Assembly (NCBI GenBank): GCA_947307055.1
Contig: CAMZHX010000001.1
Span: forward strand, 1 to 64,000
Direction of reading: 5' to 3'
DNA: 64,000 bases
Source of the DNA: an uncultured Selenomonadales bacterium
GTDB lineage: Bacteria > Bacillota > Negativicutes > Selenomonadales > Selenomonadaceae
Shown here one piece after another: positions 50,448-60,492 of this stretch (position 1 is its first letter; each line of letters begins with the position of its first letter). The notes beneath the pieces were generated by a model. It made no database searches. It saw only the letters and a list, made by a program, of their open reading frames with translations, and was not told the origin of the DNA. A program made the position numbers and the translations under genes.

Positions 50448-51158
50448 TTAGTAGAAGTCTCTGAGGCGTTCCGAGTTGCTCAATTTCTTTAGCGCGGCCG
50501 CTTCGATTGCACGCAACGATTCCGGACGCAACTTCAATATCTTGGCGACTTCTTCGGGCGAATAAACTTTGCCGCCGCTCAGACCGAATCTCAATGCCAA
50601 AATTTTTTTCTCGGTCATAGTCAAATGTTTCATAACTTCGTGGAGCAATTCCGCCAGCTGTTGTCTATCCATTCGCTCGAAATGTGACGGCGCGTCTTTG
50701 TCGGCTATCAAGTCCATAAGTGTTAAGCCCTCAACGTAATCGCCCTCGACCGCGTATTTATCTTCCGCCTCGTAAGTCCGTTCATCAATCGGTGTGTCCA
50801 ATGAGGAGACTTTTTTATCCGCTCGCATTTCGCGCAAGCCCCGAACGATTGCTTTTTCTATGCATTCCTGCGCGTACTCGATAAATGTTGGCGAACCTTT
50901 TGTGCTGAATTTTTTTACCGCTTTCAACAGCCCGATATTGCCTTCCTGTATCAAGTCCGAAAACGCTACGCCGCGCCCGACATATTTGCGCGCTATGTCA
51001 ACGACCAAACGCAAATTTGCGTTGACTAGTTCGAGTTGCGCTTCTTCGTCGCCCGTGCCCGCCTTCAAAAGTAGCGTATGAAATTCTTGCGCACTCAATA
51101 GCGGGATTCGCTCGACCTCCTCCAAATAAAGTTTTACATCTTCCCTCATTGCACTCAC
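50448..51158 (-). CDS. Sigma-70 family RNA polymerase sigma factor
   Basis: NLRLVVDIARKYVGRGVAFSDLIQEGNIGLLKAVKKF (region 2) and LTMTEKKILALRFGL...LSNSERLRDF (region 4). Confidence 0.93.
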   Translation of the reverse strand: MSAMREDVKLYLEEVERIPLLSAQEFHTLLLKAGTGDEEAQLELVNANLRLVVDIARKYVGRGVAFSDLIQEGNIGLLKAVKKFSTKGSPTFIEYAQECIEKAIVRGLREMRADKKVSSLDTPIDERTYEAEDKYAVEGDYVEGLTLMDLIADKDAPSHFERMDRQQLAELLHEVMKHLTMTEKKILALRFGLSGGKVYSPEEVAKILKLRPESLRAIEAAALKKLSNSERLRDFY

Positions 51159-51233
51159 CGCCCTTAAATTTTGTAGTATTTTTTAATTCCTTCGCGCTAA
51201 GTGCAATATCTCCTGCAAATGAAACGAACAATT

Positions 51234-52445
51234 CTAAAACGTTTTCCAAAAGTCATCGTCGAAGAAAATTTTCCCTGCGTCAACCTGATGCCGCAAAAGT
51301 TCTTCAGCCGTCGCAAGTTGCGGGTCGTTATTTGCGTCAAGGTTTAGGTCGTACATTTGATGGAGCGGCGCGACCGAATTGATTTCCACATCAGGCAAAA
51401 TGCCTTCGCCGTCAATGCTACGGCCTTTTGGCGTGTAATATTTCGCGATTGTGATTTTCAAGCCGTCGTCGTGCATCATCGGGATAAGCGTTTGCACAGA
51501 GCCTTTACCGTAAGATTTCTCGCCGACGACCAATGCAACTTTAGTATCCTGCAACGCGCCCGATAAAAGTTCAGCGGCACTCGCGCTGTTGCGGTCGAGC
51601 AGAATAATTATCGGGAACTTCGCCGCCGCCAAGTTTGAAGTGAAAACTTCCTTCTCGCCGTCGCGCTGAACCACTGAAACAATCGTACCCGCCGGAACAA
51701 TTTCTTGAGCTACCTCGACGCAACTTGTTATGACGCCGCCGGGATTTTGCCGCATGTCGAGGACAAAACCTTTCATGCCTGCGCCTTCAAGCTCGGTCAA
51801 CTTATTTTTAAATTCTTCGCCGGTGTTCTCGCTGAAATTTGAAATTCTAATGTAGCCGAGCTTGTCATCAATCATCTTGCCGGCAACCGTCTTGACTTGA
51901 ATATTTTCGCGCGTCAAGGTATAAGTCATATCGTCGAAGCCCTCGCGCCCAATCAAAAGCTCTACGGTCGTGCCGATTTCGCCGCGAATTTTTATAGCGA
52001 CTTCGCCTGGAGAAATTTCGCTGACGGGCTGACCATTGACGGCTAAAATTTCATCGCCCGCTTGAAGTCCCGCTTTGTAACCAGGTCCGTCGGGGATAAC
52101 ATTCACTATTTGGACGCCGCCATTTTTAAAACCCATATAAACGCCGATTCCGCCAAAAGCTCCGCTGGTTTCTGCGCGGAGTTGGCTATAAAGTTGAGGC
52201 GCGAGGTAAATCGAATGCGGGTCGCCTAAAGAATTCACCATGCCGCCGATTGCCCCGTCGATTAGTTTACCGCGCTCAACCTCCTGCACGTAATGCCCCT
52301 CTATAAATCTCAACGCCGTGAAAAATCTTCCTAGCTCGAAAGCGTTTTGGGTATTAAGGTCGAGAATGAAGCAGACCAATCCCAACGTCAACGCCGAACT
52401 TATCAACGACACCAAGAATATTCCTGCCAAAATTTTTTTCTTCAA
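51234..52445 (-). CDS. S41 carboxy-terminal processing peptidase
   Basis: PDZ domain (GDEILAVNGQPV), NSASAAELLSGALQD catalytic Ser, KSYGKGSVQT Lys; TTG start with GGGAGGT upstream. Confidence 0.93.
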   Translation of the reverse strand: MKKKILAGIFLVSLISSALTLGLVCFILDLNTQNAFELGRFFTALRFIEGHYVQEVERGKLIDGAIGGMVNSLGDPHSIYLAPQLYSQLRAETSGAFGGIGVYMGFKNGGVQIVNVIPDGPGYKAGLQAGDEILAVNGQPVSEISPGEVAIKIRGEIGTTVELLIGREGFDDMTYTLTRENIQVKTVAGKMIDDKLGYIRISNFSENTGEEFKNKLTELEGAGMKGFVLDMRQNPGGVITSCVEVAQEIVPAGTIVSVVQRDGEKEVFTSNLAAAKFPIIILLDRNSASAAELLSGALQDTKVALVVGEKSYGKGSVQTLIPMMHDDGLKITIAKYYTPKGRSIDGEGILPDVEINSVAPLHQMYDLNLDANNDPQLATAEELLRHQVDAGKIFFDDDFWKTF

Positions 52446-52588
52446 GGCGCGACCTCCCTTCGCTAAAGTTTGCGCTATTCTATCAAATTTTTCTGAAGAT
52501 GTCATTAAAGTTATTCGCGCTGTGATTCTTGACAGCTTAAAAATTTTACTTTAATCTTGCCGCAGATTTCTTCAAAGGTCGTGATGAA

Positions 52589-53437
52589 ATGTTGCGAGCA
52601 CTCGCAGCGATTTGGTTAATCTGGGGCTTGAATTGGGTCATCATGAAGACGGCGAATACTTATTTTCCGCCGATTTTATTTGTGACGTGGCGATTTGGTT
52701 CGGGCGCATTGATTTTGTTAGCGGTGGCGTATTGGAAAAAAATTCCGTTGCCCGACGCGAAATTTTTGCCGTGGATAATCTTGACGGGAATTTTGCAGCT
52801 GAACTTGAACAACATCGCCGCGCAAATCGGAATGCAATCGATAAGCGCGGGCATGGCGGCCGTCCTGAATTACACCGCGCCGCTTTGGACAGCAATTCTA
52901 GCACACTTCGCGCTAAATGAAAAACTCACGCGGATAAAATTTTTCGGATTGTTCTTGGCTATGCTGGGCTTGTATGTGTTAATGGGCTTGCAGGGCGTCG
53001 ACGATTTAAGCGCGGCGTTCATAATAATTTTGGGCGCGATATGTATGGCGGCGTCAAATATCGTCGTCAAACTCAGGCTGACAAAGTGCGATATGATTCA
53101 GCTGACGACCTGGCAAATGGTCTTCGGCGCGGCGTCGCTGATAATTTATACGTCGCTGTTCCCGCAGGGCGAAATAAATTGGTGCTTGTCGGCGGTTTTA
53201 TGCGTGATTTATAACGGCGCGTTGGCATCGGCGTTAGCGTTCTTCTTATGGAATTATGTTTTGGTGAGAATCGAGGCGAGCAAAGCCTCAATCGCAACGC
53301 TAGTCGCGCCGATTGTCGGAGTTTTGGGCGGCGTGGTATTTTTGGGCGAGCCGTTGACCGTTCAAATAATTTTGGGCATAGTGTTAATCTTCGCGGGCAT
53401 TTTGATAGTTGTTAGGAAGGGAGCTAAAAAATTTTGA
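52589..53437 (+). CDS. EamA/DMT-family transporter
   Basis: Ten hydrophobic segments, IWGLNWVIMKTA, duplicated EamA halves. Confidence 0.88.
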   Translation: MLRALAAIWLIWGLNWVIMKTANTYFPPILFVTWRFGSGALILLAVAYWKKIPLPDAKFLPWIILTGILQLNLNNIAAQIGMQSISAGMAAVLNYTAPLWTAILAHFALNEKLTRIKFFGLFLAMLGLYVLMGLQGVDDLSAAFIIILGAICMAASNIVVKLRLTKCDMIQLTTWQMVFGAASLIIYTSLFPQGEINWCLSAVLCVIYNGALASALAFFLWNYVLVRIEASKASIATLVAPIVGVLGGVVFLGEPLTVQIILGIVLIFAGILIVVRKGAKKF

Positions 53438-55029
53438 CACTGATTGAGGAGATAAACAAGCGGCGGACGTTCGCGATAATTTCGCACCCCGACGCAGGTA
53501 AGACGACTTTGACGGAAAAACTTTTGCTTTATGGCGGCGCGATTCACCTTGCTGGCTCGATAAAGTCTCGCAAAACGCAACGTCATGCAGTCTCGGACTG
53601 GATGGAGATTGAAAAGCAACGCGGCATTTCGGTAACGAGTTCGGTTTTGCAATTCGACTACGCCGGCTGCAGGATAAACATTCTTGACACGCCCGGCCAC
53701 CAAGATTTTTCAGAGGACACATATCGGACGTTGATGGCGGTCGATAGCGCGGTCATGATTCTCGACGCGGCTAAGGGCGTAGAGGCGCAGACGAAAAAAT
53801 TGTTCAAAGTTTGTCGCGAAAGGCGCATTCCGATTTTTACGTTTATAAACAAGCTCGACCGCTACGGGAAAATTCCGCTCGACCTTCTAGACGAGATTGA
53901 AAAAATTTTGGGCATTCCAACTTACCCGATGAACTTCCCGATTGGTATCGACGGAAAATATTTAGGCGTGTTCGACCGGCAAAAAAATCAGATTGAACTT
54001 TTCGCGGAAGATACGACGCACGGGCAAAAGGAAAGAGCTTCAGAAATTTTTTCTCCCGACGACGCGGAAGTTATAAAAAGAATCGGGCAAGAAAATTTTG
54101 ACGCGCTTCAAGAAGATTTGCTATTGCTTGACGAGGCGGGTGAAGTCTTCGACAAAAAGAAAATCGACGCGGGCGAATTGACGCCGACATTTTTCGGCTC
54201 GGCTATGACGAACTTTGGCGTACAAAATTTTTTGGAGGAATATTTGAGATTAGCTCCGCCGCCCGCGCCGCGACTTTCTAGCGACGGAATCATTGAGCCG
54301 GAAGACGAAAAATTTTCTGCGTTCGTGTTCAAGATTCAAGCCAACATGAATCCCGCGCATAGAGACCGGCTCGCGTTCATAAGAATTTGTTCGGGAAAGT
54401 TCGAGCGCAATATGACGGTCTGGCACGCGCCGAGCGATAAACTTGTCAAGCTGTCGCAACCTCAACAATTCCTCGCGCAAGACAGGCAGATTATCGACGA
54501 AGCTTTTCCTGGCGACATTATCGGCTTGTTCGACCCCGGCATTTTCGGAATCGGCGACACTTTGACTGACGCCGCGCATAAATTTAAATTCGAGGACTTC
54601 CCGACCTTCCCGCCCGAAAAATTTGCTCGCGTGCAAGCTAAGGATACCATGAAACGCAAGCAATTCGCCAAAGGGATTGACCAGTTGACGCAGGAAGGCG
54701 CGATTCAACTTTTCAATCAAGTGGGCGCGGGCACCGAATCTTACGTTGTCGGGACGGTCGGCACGCTACAATTTGAAGTTCTGCAATATCGCTTGAAGTC
54801 GGAATACGGCGTAGATATTTTGATGACGATGTTGCCGTTTGAAGTGGCGCGTTGGTTGAGATTTTCTGACGGCGCGAAAGTTTTGCCGACAAGCCTGCGC
54901 GGAGCAGATAGGGGAATGTTCGTCCTAGACCGCGCAGAAAATCCTGTGTTGCTCGTCGAAAATGAATGGGCACTCGGTTGGATAAGCGATAACAATCCGA
55001 AACTCGAAATGAGCGCGACGCCGTTTTAA
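53434..55029 (+). CDS. prfC: Peptide chain release factor 3
   Basis: RRTFAIISHPDAGKTTLTEKLLLYGGAI, DTPGHQDFSEDTYRTL, NKLDR; C-terminal RF3 region. Confidence 0.96.
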   Translation: MTLIEEINKRRTFAIISHPDAGKTTLTEKLLLYGGAIHLAGSIKSRKTQRHAVSDWMEIEKQRGISVTSSVLQFDYAGCRINILDTPGHQDFSEDTYRTLMAVDSAVMILDAAKGVEAQTKKLFKVCRERRIPIFTFINKLDRYGKIPLDLLDEIEKILGIPTYPMNFPIGIDGKYLGVFDRQKNQIELFAEDTTHGQKERASEIFSPDDAEVIKRIGQENFDALQEDLLLLDEAGEVFDKKKIDAGELTPTFFGSAMTNFGVQNFLEEYLRLAPPPAPRLSSDGIIEPEDEKFSAFVFKIQANMNPAHRDRLAFIRICSGKFERNMTVWHAPSDKLVKLSQPQQFLAQDRQIIDEAFPGDIIGLFDPGIFGIGDTLTDAAHKFKFEDFPTFPPEKFARVQAKDTMKRKQFAKGIDQLTQEGAIQLFNQVGAGTESYVVGTVGTLQFEVLQYRLKSEYGVDILMTMLPFEVARWLRFSDGAKVLPTSLRGADRGMFVLDRAENPVLLVENEWALGWISDNNPKLEMSATPF

Positions 55030-55150
55030 GGGAAAAGGGAAATGGGAAAAGGGAAAAGCTAGCTTGAAAGGGAAAAGGGAAATGGGAAAAGGGAAAAGCT
55101 AGCTTGAAAGGGAAAAGTCTTGTCCTTTGTCCCTTGTCCTTTGTCCCTTT
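55029..55150. repeat. Dispersed purine/pyrimidine heptamer repeat, copy 2, containing a 40-bp tandem duplication
   Basis: aatgggaaaagggaaaagctagcttgaaagggaaaaggga at 55041 recurs from 55081 (40-bp period), followed by tgtcctttgtcccttgtcctttgtccc. Confidence 0.9.
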
Positions 55151-55176
55151 AAGTTTATCAATTTTTTAAACGATAT
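55150..55176 (+). promoter_or_regulatory. Candidate sigma-28/SigD-type promoter for flgM operon
   Basis: TAAG-N15-AACGATAT, close to TAAA-N15-GCCGATAT. Confidence 0.5.
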
Positions 55177-55243
55177 ATAGGCAAACAGGGAAGATAAACT
55201 GAAAATTTTAGCAAGGATTGCAGTCAATCAGGTGGTGGAAATT

Positions 55244-55519
55244 ATGTTTATAAACAAAGTGAACTCGACCGCGTACTATTCAAACGTGGCGGCAACGAGA
55301 TACACAAACGCGGCGACGACCGTCCGTGGCGTGCCCCAAAGCGAAGCTTTCACTCCGTCCAAAGAAGCGCAAACTTTTAGCGCGATGCTTAATAAACTCA
55401 AAGCCTCGTCCGAAGTTCGCCAGGATAAAGTCAGCGAGTTCCAAGAAAAAATTTCTTCGGGGCAATACTTCGTGCCAGCGGAAAATATCGCACTAAGTCT
55501 CATGACAAATCGCTATTGA
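55244..55519 (+). CDS. flgM: Anti-sigma-28 factor FlgM
   Basis: Small protein with C-terminal DKVSEFQEKISSGQYFVPAENIALSLM; first in flagellar cluster. Confidence 0.85.
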   Translation: MFINKVNSTAYYSNVAATRYTNAATTVRGVPQSEAFTPSKEAQTFSAMLNKLKASSEVRQDKVSEFQEKISSGQYFVPAENIALSLMTNRY

Positions 55520-55528
55520 GGCGGCGTC

Positions 55529-55987
55529 ATGTGGCAAAATTTGATTGATACGCTCGACAAGCTCGGCGCGACTTATGACAATTTGGCTAATCTCGGCGAG
55601 AAAAAAAAAGCGGCTCTTATCAACGTCGACATGGAAAATTTTCCCGCGCTCCTCGACGACGAAAAATCTATCGTAGCCAAAATTTATAAGCTCGAACAAA
55701 ATCGCCGCGAACTTCTTAAGGACTTATCTATAACATCAGCGAAAGATTTTTATAAATCGGCTCCCGAACCTGTCGAAGAAAAATTATTTGCGTTACACGA
55801 GCGGCTCGTCGAAAACGTTCAACGCGCTTTGAAAATCCGCGATGATAATCAAGTTTTGGCTCAATGCGCTTTGGATTCCGTGCAGATGAAATTGAACAAA
55901 ATCGGCGGCGCGATGGTTGAACCGACTTATTCTGGCAAGGGCGCGGGCATTGTCACTCATCAGAAAAATTTTGACTTTATGGCTTGA
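55529..55987 (+). CDS. flgN: FlgN-family flagellar chaperone
   Basis: Helical protein between flgM and flgK; LLDDEKSIVAKIYKLEQNRRELLKDL. Confidence 0.75.
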   Translation: MWQNLIDTLDKLGATYDNLANLGEKKKAALINVDMENFPALLDDEKSIVAKIYKLEQNRRELLKDLSITSAKDFYKSAPEPVEEKLFALHERLVENVQRALKIRDDNQVLAQCALDSVQMKLNKIGGAMVEPTYSGKGAGIVTHQKNFDFMA

Positions 55988-55990
55988 GGA

Positions 55991-56455
55991 TTGAACATGG
56001 ACGAGACGATTAAAATTTTGCGAGAACAAACAATCCTTTGCTCGAAACTGCCCGCGCTTTTCGACGAGCTGATTAAAATCATGCGCGACAATTCGCCCGA
56101 ATTGCAAGAATCTGTAAGCAAAATCGAAAAGATAATGCGCGAATTGGCCGAAAACGAAAAGAAAGCTCAAGACTTTTTAAAGCGCGTCAATGCTCCGAGT
56201 TTCGCCGAATACCTCGCCGCGCAGAAAAAAAATATTCAACGCGACATGGCAGAGAAACTTTTAAATAAGGCGTCCGAAGCGCAACTGCAACTCAAAACGC
56301 AAATCGCTGAACTTAAACTCCTTCTGAAGAACGGCAGAAATTTCGTCGAGTTCAATTTGAACATATTGGCAAGGACTTCTGCCAGCGAAACTTACGGCAA
56401 CAGGGCGCAAAGAGCTTCTCAAAGGACGCGGCGCATGTTCGAGGCGAATGTTTAA
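55991..56455 (+). CDS. Coiled-coil flagellar-cluster protein, possibly a second FlgN/FliT-like chaperone
   Basis: Highly helical ORF in flagellar operon between flgN and flgK; no firm family recognised. Confidence 0.6.
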   Translation: MNMDETIKILREQTILCSKLPALFDELIKIMRDNSPELQESVSKIEKIMRELAENEKKAQDFLKRVNAPSFAEYLAAQKKNIQRDMAEKLLNKASEAQLQLKTQIAELKLLLKNGRNFVEFNLNILARTSASETYGNRAQRASQRTRRMFEANV

Positions 56456-56541
56456 GGGGAAAGGGAAATGGGGAAAGGGAAAAGTAGGGATAAGGTTTTA
56501 TACTTTTCCCATTTCCCTTTTCCCTTCTCCCTTGTCCCTAA
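56456..56541. repeat. Dispersed purine/pyrimidine hairpin repeat, copy 3
   Basis: ggggaaagggaaatggggaaagggaaaag ... cttttcccatttcccttttcccttctccc. Confidence 0.9.
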
Positions 56542-56553
56542 GGAGGTAATTTT

Positions 56554-58290
56554 ATGAGGGCATCATTTGCAGGACTAAATACGATGGTGCGCGGCATTAT
56601 GGCAAACCAACTGTCGCTAGACACCACCGGCCACAATATAACTAACGCCGGCACCGAAGGCTATTCCCGTCAAGTCGTGACTTTAGCGACAACCTATTCC
56701 GAACAACGCCCTTCTTTATTCGGAAATGTTATGGTCGGCACGGGCGTCGACGCTTTGGCAGTCAATAGGGCTCGCGACGTTTACGCTGATATTCAATATC
56801 GCAACGAAAATCCTACTCAACAATATTACAAAACTTTAGCGCAGAATTACGACAAACTCGAAACTATTTTCGACGACAGCAAAAATTTGGGCATTGAAGA
56901 ATCAATCAACAAATTCTATCAGACTTGGGTCGACCTCTCGACTATGGCATCAAACTCCGCGTCGCGCACTCAAGTCATTGAGCAGGGCAGAGAATTAAGC
57001 GATCGCATTCAAGCCGCGACTGCCGACCTTCAAGAACAAATTCGTTCGGAATACCGAGACATTGATGCCGAGCTTAAGCAGATTGACGACATTTTGGAAG
57101 AAATTTCTGTTTTTAATAATCAGATTCTTTCGCAGGAAGTCACCGGCGCACAGGCTAACGACCTGCGCGACAGACGCGACCTTTTAGTTGATGAGCTTTC
57201 AAATTATCTGAACATCTCCATAACCGAAAATGAATTCGGAGCCTATCAGATAAATTCGGGCGGCGTCACCTTAGTAAACGGCCCGACAAGAACTCATCTT
57301 ATTATGAGCAACGGCGTTTCTTCCAGCGTTTACGGCGTTGATTACGGCGTTACCGATTACAACATCAAAGTTAAGGAAAGTAATATCGTCTTCACGCCGC
57401 AAAACGGTATCTTAAAAGCCCGACTCGATGCCATTGCCGAAAATAAAGATTACATTGACAAGTTGGCAAATATTTCGAGCTTTCTCCTGTCGACCTTCAA
57501 CGACCAACACAGACAAGGTTGGGATTTGGACGGGCATAGCAAAACCGATTCCGACGGAAATGTTATCCCCGATACAATTAACTTTTACGGGCAAACGGGT
57601 ATGCAATATCAATATCGCTACGACCCCGACACCGATTCCAATTATCTTTACAGATACGCTACCGGCTCACCGAATAGCGGCGACCTTTTGAGCGGCGTAC
57701 AAATTATTCAAGCTCTGGAAGTCAACGTAAAGTTCAATGAAAATCGCGGCGACCGTTACCTTGCGGCGGCAGCCTCCAAAGAATACGACGAAACTTCCGA
57801 CTCAATAATTTCTCTGGATTGGAACAATCGCACCGGCGACGGTACCAATGCCGTTTACATGAGCGAACTTTTTAACATTTCTATGGACACGGTTATCAGC
57901 GACAACAGGGCTAATGCCGAAGTCTATAAAACTTCTCTCCTTCGCAATAAGGACGGCAATTACATTGACGAAGATGGCAACGTCGTCACGGAGGCAAATG
58001 CTGTTTACACAACGGCTATGTCGAAACTCAGCATCAACGCCTATTACGAGCAATCTATGTCGCATTTGGGAATCAATGCCTATTCGGTCGACGTGAATTA
58101 CGAGGCAATGCAAAATGTTATCGTCCAGATACAAAATTGGCGCGATTCAACTGCGGGCGTCGATTGGAACGAAGAATTAACCAATATGATTAAATTCCAA
58201 AAGGGCTTCAGTTCGTGCTCGCGTTGCCTTACCGCTATGGACGAAATGCTTGACCGCCTCGTTAATTCTACCGGCGTAGTTGGGAGGTAA
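56554..58290 (+). CDS. flgK: Flagellar hook-associated protein FlgK
   Basis: ANQLSLDTTGHNITNAGTEGYSRQVV N-terminus; C-terminal MIKFQKGFSSCSRCLTAMDEMLDRLVN. Confidence 0.97.
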   Translation: MRASFAGLNTMVRGIMANQLSLDTTGHNITNAGTEGYSRQVVTLATTYSEQRPSLFGNVMVGTGVDALAVNRARDVYADIQYRNENPTQQYYKTLAQNYDKLETIFDDSKNLGIEESINKFYQTWVDLSTMASNSASRTQVIEQGRELSDRIQAATADLQEQIRSEYRDIDAELKQIDDILEEISVFNNQILSQEVTGAQANDLRDRRDLLVDELSNYLNISITENEFGAYQINSGGVTLVNGPTRTHLIMSNGVSSSVYGVDYGVTDYNIKVKESNIVFTPQNGILKARLDAIAENKDYIDKLANISSFLLSTFNDQHRQGWDLDGHSKTDSDGNVIPDTINFYGQTGMQYQYRYDPDTDSNYLYRYATGSPNSGDLLSGVQIIQALEVNVKFNENRGDRYLAAAASKEYDETSDSIISLDWNNRTGDGTNAVYMSELFNISMDTVISDNRANAEVYKTSLLRNKDGNYIDEDGNVVTEANAVYTTAMSKLSINAYYEQSMSHLGINAYSVDVNYEAMQNVIVQIQNWRDSTAGVDWNEELTNMIKFQKGFSSCSRCLTAMDEMLDRLVNSTGVVGR

Positions 58291-58295
58291 TTAGT

Positions 58296-59606
58296 ATGGG
58301 AATGAGAATGGGCAGCACGCACTTTATGTTTAATTACCAATACGCCCTGAACAACGCATATCAAAAGCAAGCAAAACTTTTCGAGCAGGCTGACGGCTCC
58401 TCGCTCCACCGAGCAAGTGATAACCCGATGAATTATTATAAACTCCTGCGCTACAACATAAACGATACCGAAAACGAACAGTACCGCGAAAATATTAAAA
58501 CGGCGTCTTCATGGATGAAAAATTCTGATAGCGTTATGATTCACATGACCGACATAATGCAGACCATGAAAGAAAAATCCGTTGACGCCGCCAACTCGCC
58601 GAACTCCGAAGACGATTACGCCGCAATTTATAAAGAGATGATGGCTTGTATGCAGGAAATTGTTGGCGTCGCGAATACGCAAATGGCCGACAGATATTTA
58701 TTCTCCGGACAAAAAGATTTGACTAAGCCCTTCGAGCTGTCGCAAAACACTTACGATCGAGGCTTGGCTAAAAATCTCGACACTTCGCAGGCGGCTTTCT
58801 TCAAAGGTACCGACGCCGATTACAACACCGAGCTTTTCCAAATGTTGGAGCTTGAAAGAAATGGCGAAACTTACTACCTCGACACCGAGAGCGGTAATAT
58901 TTTCACCAAAGCTTTTGTCGACAGCGGTTATAAAGAACTCGTCGCGCTAGGGTATGAAACTTTGACTGCCGCCGGTACAAATGCCAACAGCGGTATTGCC
59001 GGTTCAATCGAAAATTTCAGCGTCGCCACATACTTTACTAATCAAGGTCTCCTGCGCGGCGGTTCGACCGTAGAAGACGGCGACGGCAATACCTACACTT
59101 TTGCAACGATAAAACAAAATATCGTCACTTACAATGGCGATGAAAATTTAATATCAATGGTCAAGCTAAACGGCGCGACCGACCCGACTTCCGATACGGT
59201 CAACTCGACGGGCGGCAGAATGTTCGGCAGAGATATTTTTGACAACGACGCTTCTGGCAATGAGGCATCGGGCACTGCTATGCTGAACAATCTTTTCTGC
59301 GTTTGCTCGAAGGTCGAAGGCTGCGATACTCATTGGATGTCGTCAGACGGCGTGACGGTTGCTGATGTTGCTCATGCGACTTTAATCGTCGAAGAAACAC
59401 GAGTGGGGGCTCGTCAACAGCTCTACCAAAGCGTAGAGACAATGTTGGAAGTTCAAGGCGACAACATCACGGAGGACATCACAAACGTAAGCGGCGCGGA
59501 TATTGCTCAGCTCGCGACGCAACTCATGCAAATGACGACGCTTTATAACTTATCGCTGTCAATGGGCGGAAGGATTCTGCCGCAATCGCTTGCCGATTAT
59601 CTTTAA
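58296..59606 (+). CDS. flgL: Flagellar hook-associated protein FlgL
   Basis: Position after flgK; flagellin-like N- and C-termini; GVANTQMADRYLFSGQKDLTKPF. Confidence 0.92.
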   Translation: MGMRMGSTHFMFNYQYALNNAYQKQAKLFEQADGSSLHRASDNPMNYYKLLRYNINDTENEQYRENIKTASSWMKNSDSVMIHMTDIMQTMKEKSVDAANSPNSEDDYAAIYKEMMACMQEIVGVANTQMADRYLFSGQKDLTKPFELSQNTYDRGLAKNLDTSQAAFFKGTDADYNTELFQMLELERNGETYYLDTESGNIFTKAFVDSGYKELVALGYETLTAAGTNANSGIAGSIENFSVATYFTNQGLLRGGSTVEDGDGNTYTFATIKQNIVTYNGDENLISMVKLNGATDPTSDTVNSTGGRMFGRDIFDNDASGNEASGTAMLNNLFCVCSKVEGCDTHWMSSDGVTVADVAHATLIVEETRVGARQQLYQSVETMLEVQGDNITEDITNVSGADIAQLATQLMQMTTLYNLSLSMGGRILPQSLADYL

Positions 59607-59775
59607 TTTGTGATTGGTGCGCAGGGTGTTTGGGGGGAAATGCCGCGCACTTTTTTTGTCTTTACAATCTAAAACTAAATTGATAAAATTTGTTCAAAGG
59701 GTAGGGCAGGTCAATTCCCACTCGAAAATTTTGGCGTCAATAGCAGGAAAAATCAATGGAAGGAGGGAACTAGTC

Positions 59776-60360
59776 ATGATGTTGGTGAGGTTAAATACTC
59801 GACATGAATTGCCGCAAATAGCTATGAGGCAAACACAAGGTCGGCTCGACGAATCGGGAATAATTCAGCCGCGCGCACAAGGTACCAATCAGCAAGCGCG
59901 CTCGAATAAAACCGTAACTCAGCCCGGCTTAACTCTCAACAGCTACCCCAGCCGAAGAGCTTACGGTCACAGGACTATGAACGATTTGACTGCCGAGCAA
60001 GGTCGGCGCGGTCTCTCGAATGCTAATTCAGCAACTTCGAGCCATACCCGAAAAGGTTGGGCAGCGGCTACCAATGCGGCAAAACGAGGCGATGACATTT
60101 CTCAAAACGCTAAGGCTGAAATGTTTTCAAATTATCAGGCGCGAGCGGTTTTCGATTTAGGTTTCATTCCTGACCCGCAAATGCAAGGGCGTCCCAATCA
60201 AGTTGTGGGCGAACCTAATCTCGGTGATATTTCGGTCGATATTGAAACCGCGCCAAGCGCAAGGATTCAGTACACGCCGGGCAGTGTGGAAACTTATCTT
60301 CAAAATGAAGGCTTTATCCGCCATTGGGTCTCGTATGATAACTACGACATCTACGCCTGA
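59776..60360 (+). CDS. DUF6470-like flagellar-cluster protein
   Basis: MLVRLNTRHELPQIAMRQTQGRLD; between flgL and fliW; ATG 59776 with AGGAGG. Confidence 0.75.
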   Translation: MMLVRLNTRHELPQIAMRQTQGRLDESGIIQPRAQGTNQQARSNKTVTQPGLTLNSYPSRRAYGHRTMNDLTAEQGRRGLSNANSATSSHTRKGWAAATNAAKRGDDISQNAKAEMFSNYQARAVFDLGFIPDPQMQGRPNQVVGEPNLGDISVDIETAPSARIQYTPGSVETYLQNEGFIRHWVSYDNYDIYA

Positions 60361-60363
60361 TTT

Positions 60364-60446
60364 AGGGAAAAGGGAAATGGGAAAAGGGAAAAGCAAGTTT
60401 GAAAGGGAAAAGTCTTGTCCCATGTCCCTTGTCCTTTGTCCCTTAA
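60364..60446. repeat. Dispersed purine/pyrimidine heptamer repeat, copy 4
   Basis: agggaaaagggaaatgggaaaagggaaaag ... cttgtcccatgtcccttgtcctttgtccctt. Confidence 0.9.
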
Positions 60447-60492
60447 AGAAAAGTTTCAACCTGTCAGGAAAAGTTAAAGGAGGAAAGAAAAT

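Noticed and set aside
55029-55150. Possible CRISPR-like array
   Set aside because: Units are 7-bp-period simple repeats and one 40-bp tandem duplication, without unique spacers or cas genes.
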